From: a virus
Virus record (IMG/VR): IMGVR_UViG_3300034356_002642
Span: 1 to 64,000 of that record
Strand: one strand, 5' to 3'
DNA length: 64,000 nt
Positions 47,843-56,060 of the stretch are shown here, piece after piece. Numbering within the stretch: the stretch's first letter is position 1; every line of letters begins with the position of its first letter. The notes beneath the pieces were generated by a model that searched no databases, was not told the origin of the DNA, and saw nothing but the letters and a program-made list of their open reading frames with translations. A program made the position numbers and the translations under genes.

Positions 47843-48190
47843 TTATGATATTTCTTTTATTTTATCCCTAATTTTCGCAGCCTCTTCATAATTTTCATCA
47901 TTGAGTTCTTTATCAAGTATTAACTTTAATTCATCCAACTCATTCTCATCAATTAATTTAGGAAAAACTAAAATATTTTTCGAATCACTTAACTGGACAC
48001 ATATTTCAAGTATTTGATTCCGGGTTAAAACATAGTCGTGTCCTTTATCATGATTGTCACATGAGAATTTTCTCAACATAGAGTAAAAATCACTTTCTTT
48101 ATCTTTAGGAACTAAACTGAGTAAATCCTTTGGATTATCCTTAAAGAATTTAATTAATCCACTTAAATATACTTCAATATCTACATTCAT
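47843..48190 (-). CDS. small protein with UVR-like C-terminal motif
   Basis: 115 residues. The C-terminus LDKELNDENYEEAAKIRDKI matches the UVR hairpin; similar tails end the proteins at 19977 and 20849. N-terminal part helical, unknown. Precedes a terminator. Confidence 0.65.
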   Translation of the reverse strand: MNVDIEVYLSGLIKFFKDNPKDLLSLVPKDKESDFYSMLRKFSCDNHDKGHDYVLTRNQILEICVQLSDSKNILVFPKLIDENELDELKLILDKELNDENYEEAAKIRDKIKEIS

Positions 48191-48203
48191 ATTTTTTTCT
48201 TAA

Positions 48204-49532
48204 TTAGTCTTGTAAATCCCACATACCACCGCCCATGTCGGTTCCTTTTTCTCTAATAGCTTGAGGTACATCAACATTTGGACTACCTTTCAAGTTAAGG
48301 AATAATAATGCTGGTAAGTTTGAAACACATTCAGGAATTGATTTAAGTTGTTTATTATTAATCAAAGCTAAAAACTTAAGTTTTGGTAAGTTACAAACAG
48401 AATCCGGAATACTATCAACACAATTATCCAACATAATCATATTTAAATCTTTAAATCTTCCAATATCTTCGGGAATAGTGATAACAATATTATTATTAGC
48501 ATCTTTATTTTGGATTTGGAATTCTTTCAAAGTTGCAGGTAAATTACCAATTAAATCTTCTAATCCATAAAGTGCGATGAATTTACCAACAGCACCGTGA
48601 GTGAAACTATCAATAACTAATTTCTCACCACCGACTGTAAGCCCTTTAGCGAACTCGGGTTTGAAGAAGTCTTTCAATTCAGACATAGGACCAGTCAATA
48701 ACTGAACTAAATCTTGTTGACGGTCATCCTTATCCATAAACTGATTTGATGGAAAGTGAAACTGATATCTATTTTTAGGTAAACCTGTTGTTGTTGAGAT
48801 GTCAGTATCATTAGGATTATAAATAACATATAATGGACCATCTTTAATATATCTATTAAACCATTGGTCAGTTCCCGGAGTTGAGGTACACCACCTAGTT
48901 TCTACGTTATTACCTCCATAGAAACAAGCTGCCTCTTTACCTACCGGTCCTTTATCTTCAATTTCAATAACTCTCCAATCAGACCCATCGTAGACTAACT
49001 TAGACCCAGGATGAACATCCGCAGACTTTCTCTCCGACTTAGTTGTTGACGCTAATGTTAAATCAAAATCTTTAACCGCATCATATAATTGGTCCACAGT
49101 TAATTTATTAATATCTTTCTCCCCTTGGATTCTATTTTTAAATCTTTCAAATTTCTTCAAGTCATCCGTAACTTTATAAAGGTCTTCCATGAAAGTTTCT
49201 CTCACGTTTGCAAGTTCACGGTCATATCCGTTTTCTCCCGGTTGTCTTTCAGTTTTAAGAGTCAAATATTGTCTAATTAACCATTCGACATATTTACCCG
49301 CCTTGATTTTATTAAAATCTTCTTTAGACATACTATCCAACTCAACATCATTTAATCTTGTTGTTGGGTCAGCTAAAACTAAATCGTTTAATTCTTTTTT
49401 TGTTAATTTTGGTTTTTGTTTTTTACCTTGCTTATCAAGTGAAGGTTGAGTAAGGGCGTCATATAGTATTTCAAATCTTGTTTTTTTTGATTGTTCTAAA
49501 ATAATTGACTTTAATATCGGTGTGAATTTCAT
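48204..49532 (-). CDS. leucine-rich-repeat protein with KWCT-like domain and (I/L)xE leader
   Basis: 442 residues. Leader MKFTPILKSIILEQSKKT, a helical region to ~150, then the KWCT-type domain (ACFYGGNNVETRWCTST, GPLYVIYNP) at about 170-250, and C-terminal leucine-rich repeats (LPATLKEFQI, FKDLNMIMLDNC, LPKLKFLALINN, LPALLFLNLKG) at ~330-425. LRRs suggest binding to another protein. The leader suggests head targeting. A TATATTTG box is at 49566-49573. Confidence 0.7.
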   Translation of the reverse strand: MKFTPILKSIILEQSKKTRFEILYDALTQPSLDKQGKKQKPKLTKKELNDLVLADPTTRLNDVELDSMSKEDFNKIKAGKYVEWLIRQYLTLKTERQPGENGYDRELANVRETFMEDLYKVTDDLKKFERFKNRIQGEKDINKLTVDQLYDAVKDFDLTLASTTKSERKSADVHPGSKLVYDGSDWRVIEIEDKGPVGKEAACFYGGNNVETRWCTSTPGTDQWFNRYIKDGPLYVIYNPNDTDISTTTGLPKNRYQFHFPSNQFMDKDDRQQDLVQLLTGPMSELKDFFKPEFAKGLTVGGEKLVIDSFTHGAVGKFIALYGLEDLIGNLPATLKEFQIQNKDANNNIVITIPEDIGRFKDLNMIMLDNCVDSIPDSVCNLPKLKFLALINNKQLKSIPECVSNLPALLFLNLKGSPNVDVPQAIREKGTDMGGGMWDLQD

Positions 49533-49565
49533 GTTATTTTAATTTAATTATAAATATATCGAATG

Positions 49566-49573
49566 CAAATATA
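49566..49573 (-). promoter_or_regulatory. -7 promoter box
   Basis: TATATTTG on the minus strand (TAnnTTTG), 33 bp before the ATG at 49532. Confidence 0.45.
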
Positions 49574-49615
49574 ATCAATAATTTATTACCTACAATCGTT
49601 TACTTCTTTTTTTTT

Positions 49616-50467
49616 TTAATAATTCATAATTAAAAGTTCTTCACCTTTAGTTTGACTTTGGCCTTTTTTTGCCCCAGCGGCTTTAGAAAATTCTTTTCTC
49701 TCCCATCTAAATTCATCTTCAGGAAACCACTCATGTAGTTGGGGAAAGTCATAATATGATAGTGAGAACTTACCTTGGACACCTTTTAGACAATTTGCTA
49801 ATCTTACATGGTCTTGTCTTCCAAAATCGTGATTTGAATAATAACTACCTTCCCCTACGATGTGGTAGGGTGGGTCAACATAAAAATAAGTTGTTGGACC
49901 ATCATATTTTTTAATCACTTCCTGAAAATCCATATTTTCCACAAAAGTAATTCTTTCAAACATTTTTTGCCATTCCGGTTTTTTTAATTTGTTTTTAAAT
50001 GAAGTAAATTTTGAGTGATACTTACCTTTTAAATCAATAAATTTTGATTTAGATGGGTTAGCACCTGAAAATACTTGGGTTAAAACATAAACATATTTTG
50101 CAGCAACAACGTAATCGTAAGGATGTACTTTAAAATTTTCATCAAATATTTCAGACTGAAACCTAATAAACGTCTCCTCACAGATTGGATTTGTTGGGAA
50201 TACATCTTTTTCTTGAACTATTAGTTTTTCACATTCTTCTAACAATCTTTGATGGTTTTGTAAACATTGATACATATTATAATTTAATGGATTAAAATCA
50301 TTATAAACTACTGTTTTAAGATTTGGATAATCTTCTAATTTCATTTTAAAAAATGTCCAAAATTGACCACTAAAAGGTTCAACAAATATTTCAATATCTT
50401 TTGGAATATTTGGGATTATTAATTGTGGGGCGATTTTAGATTTACCCCCGACATAAGATACACACAT
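49616..50467 (-). CDS. DNA adenine methyltransferase (Dam type)
   Basis: 283 residues. VSYVGGKSKIAPQLIIPNIP carries the YxGGK-type SAM motif, IFVEPFSGQFWTFF the F.EPF.G loop, and TTYFYVDPPYHIVG the DPPY catalytic motif IV. Length fits alpha-class Dam-like enzymes of phages. It would methylate N6 of adenine in phage DNA. A LAGLIDADG-type gene is directly upstream, 1 bp away. Confidence 0.85.
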   Translation of the reverse strand: MCVSYVGGKSKIAPQLIIPNIPKDIEIFVEPFSGQFWTFFKMKLEDYPNLKTVVYNDFNPLNYNMYQCLQNHQRLLEECEKLIVQEKDVFPTNPICEETFIRFQSEIFDENFKVHPYDYVVAAKYVYVLTQVFSGANPSKSKFIDLKGKYHSKFTSFKNKLKKPEWQKMFERITFVENMDFQEVIKKYDGPTTYFYVDPPYHIVGEGSYYSNHDFGRQDHVRLANCLKGVQGKFSLSYYDFPQLHEWFPEDEFRWERKEFSKAAGAKKGQSQTKGEELLIMNY

Positions 50468-50468
50468 A

Positions 50469-51248
50469 TTATTTAAATTTTTCTTTTTTTCTTTTTAGGT
50501 AATAATCATTAGATGAAGTATATAAAATATTTTGAATTAGTTCAATATCCGATTTTGAATTTACTTGAATTGAATGGATATTTTTATTTTTACTAATTTT
50601 GGGGGTTGTTTTCATTCCTTTATTTTTAAAAAAATTTAAAATCCAACTTAACAAATCATTTGTCCCCAATAAACTAAATTTAAGTCTTCCATTGTATCTA
50701 CCAATAGACCCGTCACCGTCAAAATAACCTCTAATAAAATGAGGGATAAAATCATCAGTTAAATTAGGGGGTAATAATACTAAACTTTTATTTGGGACAC
50801 AACCTAAATTAATCAAATCATCGGTCATTTTTGAGCTATTAACTTCTAACTTATAACTTAAAAATTCATCTTTAATTTGTTTAGTGAGTTTATATGTTGA
50901 CTCCAAGTCAATAATTAATTTCTCTAACAAATATTCATCCCCATTTTTTAATGATATCCCAACAATTCCACCTTGTTTGTGTTTCCCATTAAATTGTTTT
51001 CGTTTTCTAACACACCCGTCCGCAAATAACAAACCTAACCAATACGCCTTCTCATTACTATTTATTTTTTCAAAATAATTTTCATTACAACTATGTTTAC
51101 GGATTCGACTTTTAATATTATTTTTTCTTAAAACATTACCAATACTCCAAGTACAAATATTATATTTTTCTGATAATAAATTATAGGACAAACCTAACAA
51201 ATAATCATCACAAATACGACTACAATCAATTTCAGTCAATTTTCTCAT
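50469..51248 (-). CDS. LAGLIDADG-type homing endonuclease
   Basis: 259 residues. AYWLGLLFADGCVRKR and FIRGYFDGDGSIGR are the two LAGLIDADG helices with catalytic Asp (FADG, FDGDG). The N-terminus (ICDDYLLGLSYNLLSEKYNIC) looks like a helix-turn-helix DNA-binding segment. It starts inside the preceding small gene and sits against dam; a free-standing homing gene is likely. Confidence 0.85.
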   Translation of the reverse strand: MRKLTEIDCSRICDDYLLGLSYNLLSEKYNICTWSIGNVLRKNNIKSRIRKHSCNENYFEKINSNEKAYWLGLLFADGCVRKRKQFNGKHKQGGIVGISLKNGDEYLLEKLIIDLESTYKLTKQIKDEFLSYKLEVNSSKMTDDLINLGCVPNKSLVLLPPNLTDDFIPHFIRGYFDGDGSIGRYNGRLKFSLLGTNDLLSWILNFFKNKGMKTTPKISKNKNIHSIQVNSKSDIELIQNILYTSSNDYYLKRKKEKFK

Positions 51249-51393
51249 AATACTCTTTAACTAATTTTTGAATAAACTTGGAGATACTACCCCCCTCGTT
51301 TTTCATTTTATCGAAAAGATATCGGTCAATACTTATCCCATATTTAACTTTTTTATCTTTGTCTTCTTTATTAGGTCGTCCTATCTTTCCCAT
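51232..51393 (-). CDS. small ribbon-helix-helix-like protein
   Basis: 53 residues (MGKIGRPNKEDKDKKVKYG...), with VKYGISIDRYLFDKMKNEGGSISKFI (key: ISIDRYLFDKM and SISKFIQKL), a ribbon-helix-helix pattern preceded by a basic GRPxK arm. Probably binds DNA or RNA. The endonuclease gene begins inside its last codons, which may couple their expression. Confidence 0.55.
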   Translation of the reverse strand: MGKIGRPNKEDKDKKVKYGISIDRYLFDKMKNEGGSISKFIQKLVKEYYEKID

Positions 51394-51440
51394 ATATTAT
51401 AAATATCACAAAGTATAGTAAAAGTGCGTTAAAAAGTAAA

Positions 51441-51632
51441 TTAATTAAACAACGATAATAAATTTTTTATCATCACAATAGTACCATAAACCGCAGCACC
51501 CATAATATAAATTCCTAAAATAACTGACCCCATTTGCCCCTTTTTAATACCTTTTTGTTTACAAGATGAACATCCTCCACCATCTCGATTAACTTCGTTC
51601 TCTTCAATAATTTTTCCTTCAACTGTTTCCAT
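51441..51632 (-). CDS. small membrane protein with CxxC
   Basis: 63 residues from METVEGKII. GGGCSSCKQKG then a membrane helix (MGSVILGIYIMGAAVYGTIVMI). The start avoids overlap with the DnaJ gene. Possibly a redox or metal-binding membrane protein. Confidence 0.55.
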   Translation of the reverse strand: METVEGKIIEENEVNRDGGGCSSCKQKGIKKGQMGSVILGIYIMGAAVYGTIVMIKNLLSLFN

Positions 51633-51633
51633 A

Positions 51634-52557
51634 TTAATTTCTTTCAAATTTCACATTTAGTTTAACATACATATCACCGCCATTATATCCCTTACCTTTC
51701 AGTCTTAATGGTTTTGACGTATCAAATATTTTAGGTTGACCTATCATTAATTCACCATCCGGGTGAGGTACTTTTAATTTATCGTCTTTTATTCCTTCTA
51801 AGTCAAGAAATAGACTATAAATTAAGTCATTATTCATTTTTTCAAACCCATCTTTTTCAATTAATTCTATTTGAATAACTAAGTCACCAATTTCTCCATT
51901 TTTAAAATCCCCAAAGTTTTCTAATTTTAAAAATTGACCACTATCAACCCCTTTAGGTAATTTAAAATTAACGGTACTCATTTCACTCTTAGTTCCATGT
52001 CCATTACAAGTTTGACATTTATGGACTAAAGTATAACCTCGACCACCACAACTCGTACATGATTGTCTTATTTGTTGAACCATAAATCCGGTTCCAAATG
52101 TTTTAATTTGAAATCCGGCACCGTTACATCCGGTACAAGTTTGTTGTTGTCCACCATTACCACTACATCCCCCACATTGGATATCCTTCAAATATTGTAT
52201 TTTCTTTTCAATCCCTTGATATGATTCAATGGGGTCTATAAACACTTTAACTAGTTTATCAGGTACAGATTTTCTTCGAGTTCTTTGAGCGTTACCTCGA
52301 TTAAACATTTGATTAAATATGTCTTCAAATGTATGACCTCCGGTATTTGCAAATGGATTATTCTTAGTTTGGTCATATTGCGCCCGTTTTTGCACATCAC
52401 CTATTATATCATAAGCTTCAGCAATATCTTTAAATTGTTCTCCACCCTCAGGATTTATATCCGGGTGATATTTCTTAGATAGAGTACGATAACTCTTTTT
52501 TATATCTTGTTGTGAAGCTTTCTCTTCAACTTCTAAAATTTTGTAGTAATCTTTCAT
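51634..52557 (-). CDS. dnaJ: DnaJ-type co-chaperone
   Basis: 307 residues. N-terminal J domain (YYKILEVEEKASQQDIKKSY... with HPD in KKYHPDINP), a short Gly/Asn linker, the zinc-finger region CGGCSGNG, CTGCNGAG, CTSCGGRG, CQTCNGHG, and a C-terminal substrate domain. Slightly shorter than bacterial DnaJ (about 375). It should stimulate host DnaK and may support capsid or replication complexes. Confidence 0.9.
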   Translation of the reverse strand: MKDYYKILEVEEKASQQDIKKSYRTLSKKYHPDINPEGGEQFKDIAEAYDIIGDVQKRAQYDQTKNNPFANTGGHTFEDIFNQMFNRGNAQRTRRKSVPDKLVKVFIDPIESYQGIEKKIQYLKDIQCGGCSGNGGQQQTCTGCNGAGFQIKTFGTGFMVQQIRQSCTSCGGRGYTLVHKCQTCNGHGTKSEMSTVNFKLPKGVDSGQFLKLENFGDFKNGEIGDLVIQIELIEKDGFEKMNNDLIYSLFLDLEGIKDDKLKVPHPDGELMIGQPKIFDTSKPLRLKGKGYNGGDMYVKLNVKFERN

Positions 52558-52559
52558 AT

Positions 52560-53204
52560 ATGGTAAACTATGTTGTTGTCTTGTTTAAAAATAAGAAACG
52601 TAAAAAAATAATAAATAAGTTCGTAACCTTTTCACGAGCTAAACAATATTACGACAAATTATTAAAAGAATCAAATGATGTCATTTTTAATGTTGAAATT
52701 GAAAATGGTATGGACACCAGATATGAATTAGGTTTAATTGAGTTGAGCGATAATCAATTTATCCCTGTATATATGACTGACGAATATGGTAGAAGTTCTA
52801 AAGTTAAACTTGAAGAGGATGGGATGACATTATTTAATATTGGGTATTATAAAAAAGAAGAAAGGGTTTATGACTTAACTAAAAACAAAAAAATAACTAC
52901 TCAACAACTAATTAAAACTTATTTAAAAGGAGATGGGTTAAAAATGATATCAAGTCTCAATAATAAAATTATTATCCAAGAGGATGAGAAAATTAACCTT
53001 TTCACTTTAAAATCGGAATTCGAATCGTTAAGATTTATCGATAGTCTTTCATCGTACTTTTTTAAAATAAAAAGAGGAGATTGTCTTTTTGTTAAAGACC
53101 ACTCCTCCGCTCAAAGAAAATACCTTTTTAGTGTGTTAGAATCTTATGGTATTGATAAGAAAATATTATATCGAAAATTTACTTCTCCACTTCAGTCAAA
53201 ATAA
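52560..53204 (+). CDS. unknown protein
   Basis: 214 residues from MVNYVVVLFKNKKRKKI, starting next to the dnaJ start on the other strand, so the two share an upstream region. Basic start, then mixed alpha/beta (DNQFIPVYMTDEYGRSSKVKL). Converges with the small gene at 53179, overlapping by 26 bp. Function unknown. Confidence 0.65.
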   Translation: MVNYVVVLFKNKKRKKIINKFVTFSRAKQYYDKLLKESNDVIFNVEIENGMDTRYELGLIELSDNQFIPVYMTDEYGRSSKVKLEEDGMTLFNIGYYKKEERVYDLTKNKKITTQQLIKTYLKGDGLKMISSLNNKIIIQEDEKINLFTLKSEFESLRFIDSLSSYFFKIKRGDCLFVKDHSSAQRKYLFSVLESYGIDKKILYRKFTSPLQSK

Positions 53205-53409
53205 AATGGAATTCGGTTCCGGAAATGTCTAAGGAAAATTGTTTGTGATGCCTATCTATTTCTCTAAAATGATTAATTACGCTAGTGTACTCACCGATTG
53301 GTAATTCAAAGACTATCGTCCCTTTCCCACTAAAAATAGATTGACATGACTCAGCAATTAACGCCAATTTTTCTAACTCCCCAAGAGCAATATTTTTATT
53401 TTCGTCCAT
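53179..53409 (-). CDS. small unknown protein
   Basis: 76 residues (MDENKNIALGELEKLALIA...), with GKGTIVFELPIGEYTSVINHF. Overlaps neighbours on both sides. Function unknown. Confidence 0.55.
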   Translation of the reverse strand: MDENKNIALGELEKLALIAESCQSIFSGKGTIVFELPIGEYTSVINHFREIDRHHKQFSLDISGTEFHFILTEVEK

Positions 53410-53567
53410 AATGTTATTTTTTTAGGTTGAGGAAACATATCCTCTTTCTTTATATTTTTAATCTCCCAAATAAGTCGTTTCTTACTATTTTCAAGTTGTC
53501 TATCGTCCTTCTTCTTCTCGCTCGTCAACCAATTCAATAGTTGTTGGCTCTTGTCCGTTTTGCTCAT
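53373..53567 (-). CDS. small basic unknown protein
   Basis: 64 residues (MSKTDKSQQLLNWLTSEKK...), with a charged helix and a hydrophobic C-terminus (WTKIKILLLGS). It overlaps the upstream gene by 68 bp, which is unusual, and the downstream gene by 37 bp; hence lower support. Confidence 0.45.
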   Translation of the reverse strand: MSKTDKSQQLLNWLTSEKKKDDRQLENSKKRLIWEIKNIKKEDMFPQPKKITLWTKIKILLLGS

Positions 53568-53958
53568 CTAAATCTAAATTTGGTGTGGTATCCGTTTCAA
53601 AATCAAAATAAAGATTTTGTAATTTATCCAAATCATTTTTCTCAAATGTTTGTTTTAATTGGTCAATTGTCTGTTTAAAAAGTTGTTCTTTCAACTCTCT
53701 TTCCTTGTTCAATTTAATTATTTTAGCAATTTTAATCAACATCGTTGAAATATCATTCTCATTAATCTGAGAAACAAAAGTTATTCCTTTTGAATTTTGG
53801 TTCTCAACATTAAATGAAATTGATTGCCCCTCTTCAATTATACTTTTAGGTAATGACCATTTAGTTGGAAATACCATGTCGAAACTCAAATAGTTCTCTA
53901 ATTTTCTTATTGAATGTATGTATTGCACAAATGGCGCTAATTCTTTATAAAAACTCAT
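53500..53958 (-). CDS. unknown protein
   Basis: 152 residues. FDMVFPTKWSLPKSIIEEGQSISFN is followed by a helical coiled region (KLNKERELKEQLFKQTIDQL) and an acidic tail. I recall related proteins in T4-like phages of unknown role. Overlaps the upstream gene by ATGA. Confidence 0.65.
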   Translation of the reverse strand: MSFYKELAPFVQYIHSIRKLENYLSFDMVFPTKWSLPKSIIEEGQSISFNVENQNSKGITFVSQINENDISTMLIKIAKIIKLNKERELKEQLFKQTIDQLKQTFEKNDLDKLQNLYFDFETDTTPNLDLDEQNGQEPTTIELVDEREEEGR

Positions 53959-54140
53959 TGTAATATGTATGTAATTAAATAACTTAATGATAATCCAAGG
54001 AAAATAAGTTCCCTATTATTATAAACCAATAGTTTTGGTTCTGATGATAACAGGGCTCTTATAAACTTTGTGATGTTTTTTAACACCACCAATATTGTAA
54101 ACACAAATATAAAAAGATATATTGTTTCAATATTATGCAT
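53955..54140 (-). CDS. small membrane protein
   Basis: 61 residues; two hydrophobic segments (IETIYLFIFVFTILVVL and LIFLGLSLSYLITYIL). Overlaps both neighbours by a few bases within the operon. Function unknown. Confidence 0.55.
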   Translation of the reverse strand: MHNIETIYLFIFVFTILVVLKNITKFIRALLSSEPKLLVYNNRELIFLGLSLSYLITYILQ

Positions 54141-54318
54141 TCACATCCCCTTTTTTACTATGTTCAAGTATCTCAATTCTAAATTCTTGAAGTAAGGTTT
54201 TTAATTCTTGAGCGGATTTTCTAGTTCTTGTACCAGCACTTTTATTTCCGTTATAGAATTTTGTCGCGTCTACTGATAATTGTTCTGTCAACGCTTTGAT
54301 TTTTTCTAATGTTTCCAT
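54133..54318 (-). CDS. histone H1-like (Hc1-type) DNA-binding protein
   Basis: 61 residues. METLEKIKALTEQLSVDATKFYNGNKSAGTRTRKSAQELK (key: DATKFYNGNKSAGTRTRK, LKTLLQEFRIEI) matches the Bacteroidetes histone H1-like family, which binds DNA and compacts the nucleoid. In a phage it may package or shield phage DNA or alter host chromatin. Position near virion genes supports a DNA-packaging link. Confidence 0.75.
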   Translation of the reverse strand: METLEKIKALTEQLSVDATKFYNGNKSAGTRTRKSAQELKTLLQEFRIEILEHSKKGDVNA

Positions 54319-54399
54319 TTTTAAAAAGTTATTTTGTTTATTGTTATAGAGGAATATTAAGTTTTTTTACTCTGGTGTAAATACCAATAAGGTTTTTTT

Positions 54400-54837
54400 T
54401 TAATCAACATACCTTTGGAGTATTTTATAAAATTCAGTTAATATATCTAAATCAGGTTTAACAAAAGTTTTATCAACATTAAAAATATCTATTAAAAAAG
54501 TATCAATAGACTCTCGAACTTTTTTATCTGATTGATTATAAAAAGTGTCATGGAAAAAAGATATAAAATAGTCTCTATGTTCACCATACTCATCAATTAT
54601 AATATTTTCTTTACGAAAATCATCAATCATTTTAATCCAACACCATGCAAAATGATTTTCATTATCTTCTTTAGTTAAGATAATTTTAGTTTCACGGTGC
54701 TCATCTCCCATATAAGTCCCAACAATAATATAATTTAGTGATTTAAATATGTCACCATATAATTCGATTTTTTCATAATACATATTATGTATATTAAACC
54801 AAATTATTATTTCGTCTTTTGGTATTGTCTTGGTCAT
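54400..54837 (-). CDS. unknown protein
   Basis: 145 residues from MTKTIPKDEIIIWFN. Two earlier in-frame ATGs (54867, 54858) lie inside the terminator hairpin at 54851-54877, so I prefer the later one. No domain recognised; acidic and helical at the C-terminus (DILTEFYKILQRYV). Confidence 0.6.
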   Translation of the reverse strand: MTKTIPKDEIIIWFNIHNMYYEKIELYGDIFKSLNYIIVGTYMGDEHRETKIILTKEDNENHFAWCWIKMIDDFRKENIIIDEYGEHRDYFISFFHDTFYNQSDKKVRESIDTFLIDIFNVDKTFVKPDLDILTEFYKILQRYVD

Positions 54838-54850
54838 ATAATTAAAAAAA

Positions 54851-54877
54851 TTCTCCATAGAGGTCATCTATGGAGAA
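54851..54877 (-). terminator. terminator hairpin overlapping upstream ATGs
   Basis: TTCTCCATAGA and TCTATGGAGAA form an 11-bp stem around GGTCA; on the minus strand it is followed by a T-run. It ends the virion operon coming from 61 kb and covers two possible starts of the next gene. Confidence 0.75.
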
Positions 54878-54906
54878 TATAGTATAATCATTCGAAATGT
54901 GAATTT

Positions 54907-56034
54907 TTATTGTGTTTTTCTATTGTACCCGATTAAGTTTTTCATCTTAGCCATCTCTTCAGAAACAATTTTGTCTTTTTTGTTTTCAGTTGATTCGAGT
55001 TTGTTTAAAATACTATTAGCCTTAGCAACTGAACCTTTTTTTGAACTTAACGAACCACTTTCAGTTTTTTCACCAGCAACATCTACAGGTTGTGGCACTC
55101 TTTTATACGAACCGTTCATTTGTTCCGCCCCATATAAGTTTTCATCATAGTTCTTTTTAAATCTATCCCCAACTTTACTTTTAGTAACATTACCCAAAGC
55201 CTTACCATCTTTATCTGTTACAGCGTTTCCAGTTGTTGAGTCACCCTTAAGGTATTTATCTATCTTTTCATCATCCGGTTTAATTTCATCATAAACAAGA
55301 TTTGTCATACCAGGATATGAAAACGCTTCAATATATTCTTCAACCGCATCCGATGGATTATATTTCATAACCTTTTCATCTTTGTCAATATCATAATTAC
55401 TTCGTGGGAAATCTTCAGGATTCTCATTGTAATCCGCTTTAGTCATATCTTTAAGATATTCTTTCATCTTTTTAACAACTTCCTTTGTGTGGTCATCATT
55501 TACCTTTTTATTTTGTGTTAAAACTCTATCAGTGTCTTTTAATCCTTGAGGTGTTTTTTTACTAATATTTTCTTTCTCATCAATATCCTTAACTTTCTGT
55601 TCCATTACTATTTTTTCAATCATATCTATTAACTCATTTTCAGTTAATTTCAACGACCCTTTATTTTCTTTAACCGAATATTTTTTACCGTCAACTTCAA
55701 AAGAATCTTTACCGCTTTTCTTTGCATCTGCCAAAGCCCCTGAAAAAGCGTTTCCTTCTTCTGTTTCTTGTTCTCCCATACCGTATTTACCACCATATTT
55801 CTTACTAACTTCAGATTCCTTAGTTTTTCTAAGTTTTTTAAAATCAGCCCCTGTTATTTTACCTTTTGGTTTTGCAACATCAAGTTTCTTTTGACCACCT
55901 TTAAGACCTTCTCCCATTTCAATTTCAGTCCATTCCCCACTCATCTCTTGGGTGATTTGTTTAACTTTACTTTCAATTTCCTCATTAAGTACTTTTGAAA
56001 CTAACTTATCAATATGATTTTTAAAATTATCCAT
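54907..56034 (-). CDS. virion-type polyprotein-like protein with (I/L)xE peptides
   Basis: 375 residues. N-terminus MDNFKNHIDKLVSKVLNEE, an internal LKLTENELIDMIEKIVMEQ at ~128-148, and the C-terminal IVSEEMAKMKNLIGYNRK are all short peptides I associate with phage virion proteins. Lys/Glu/Gly-rich, probably largely unfolded. May be a prohead core or internal protein cut by the phage protease (inference). Confidence 0.6.
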   Translation of the reverse strand: MDNFKNHIDKLVSKVLNEEIESKVKQITQEMSGEWTEIEMGEGLKGGQKKLDVAKPKGKITGADFKKLRKTKESEVSKKYGGKYGMGEQETEEGNAFSGALADAKKSGKDSFEVDGKKYSVKENKGSLKLTENELIDMIEKIVMEQKVKDIDEKENISKKTPQGLKDTDRVLTQNKKVNDDHTKEVVKKMKEYLKDMTKADYNENPEDFPRSNYDIDKDEKVMKYNPSDAVEEYIEAFSYPGMTNLVYDEIKPDDEKIDKYLKGDSTTGNAVTDKDGKALGNVTKSKVGDRFKKNYDENLYGAEQMNGSYKRVPQPVDVAGEKTESGSLSSKKGSVAKANSILNKLESTENKKDKIVSEEMAKMKNLIGYNRKTQ

Positions 56035-56060
56035 TCGTGTATTTTATTTAATAAATATCT

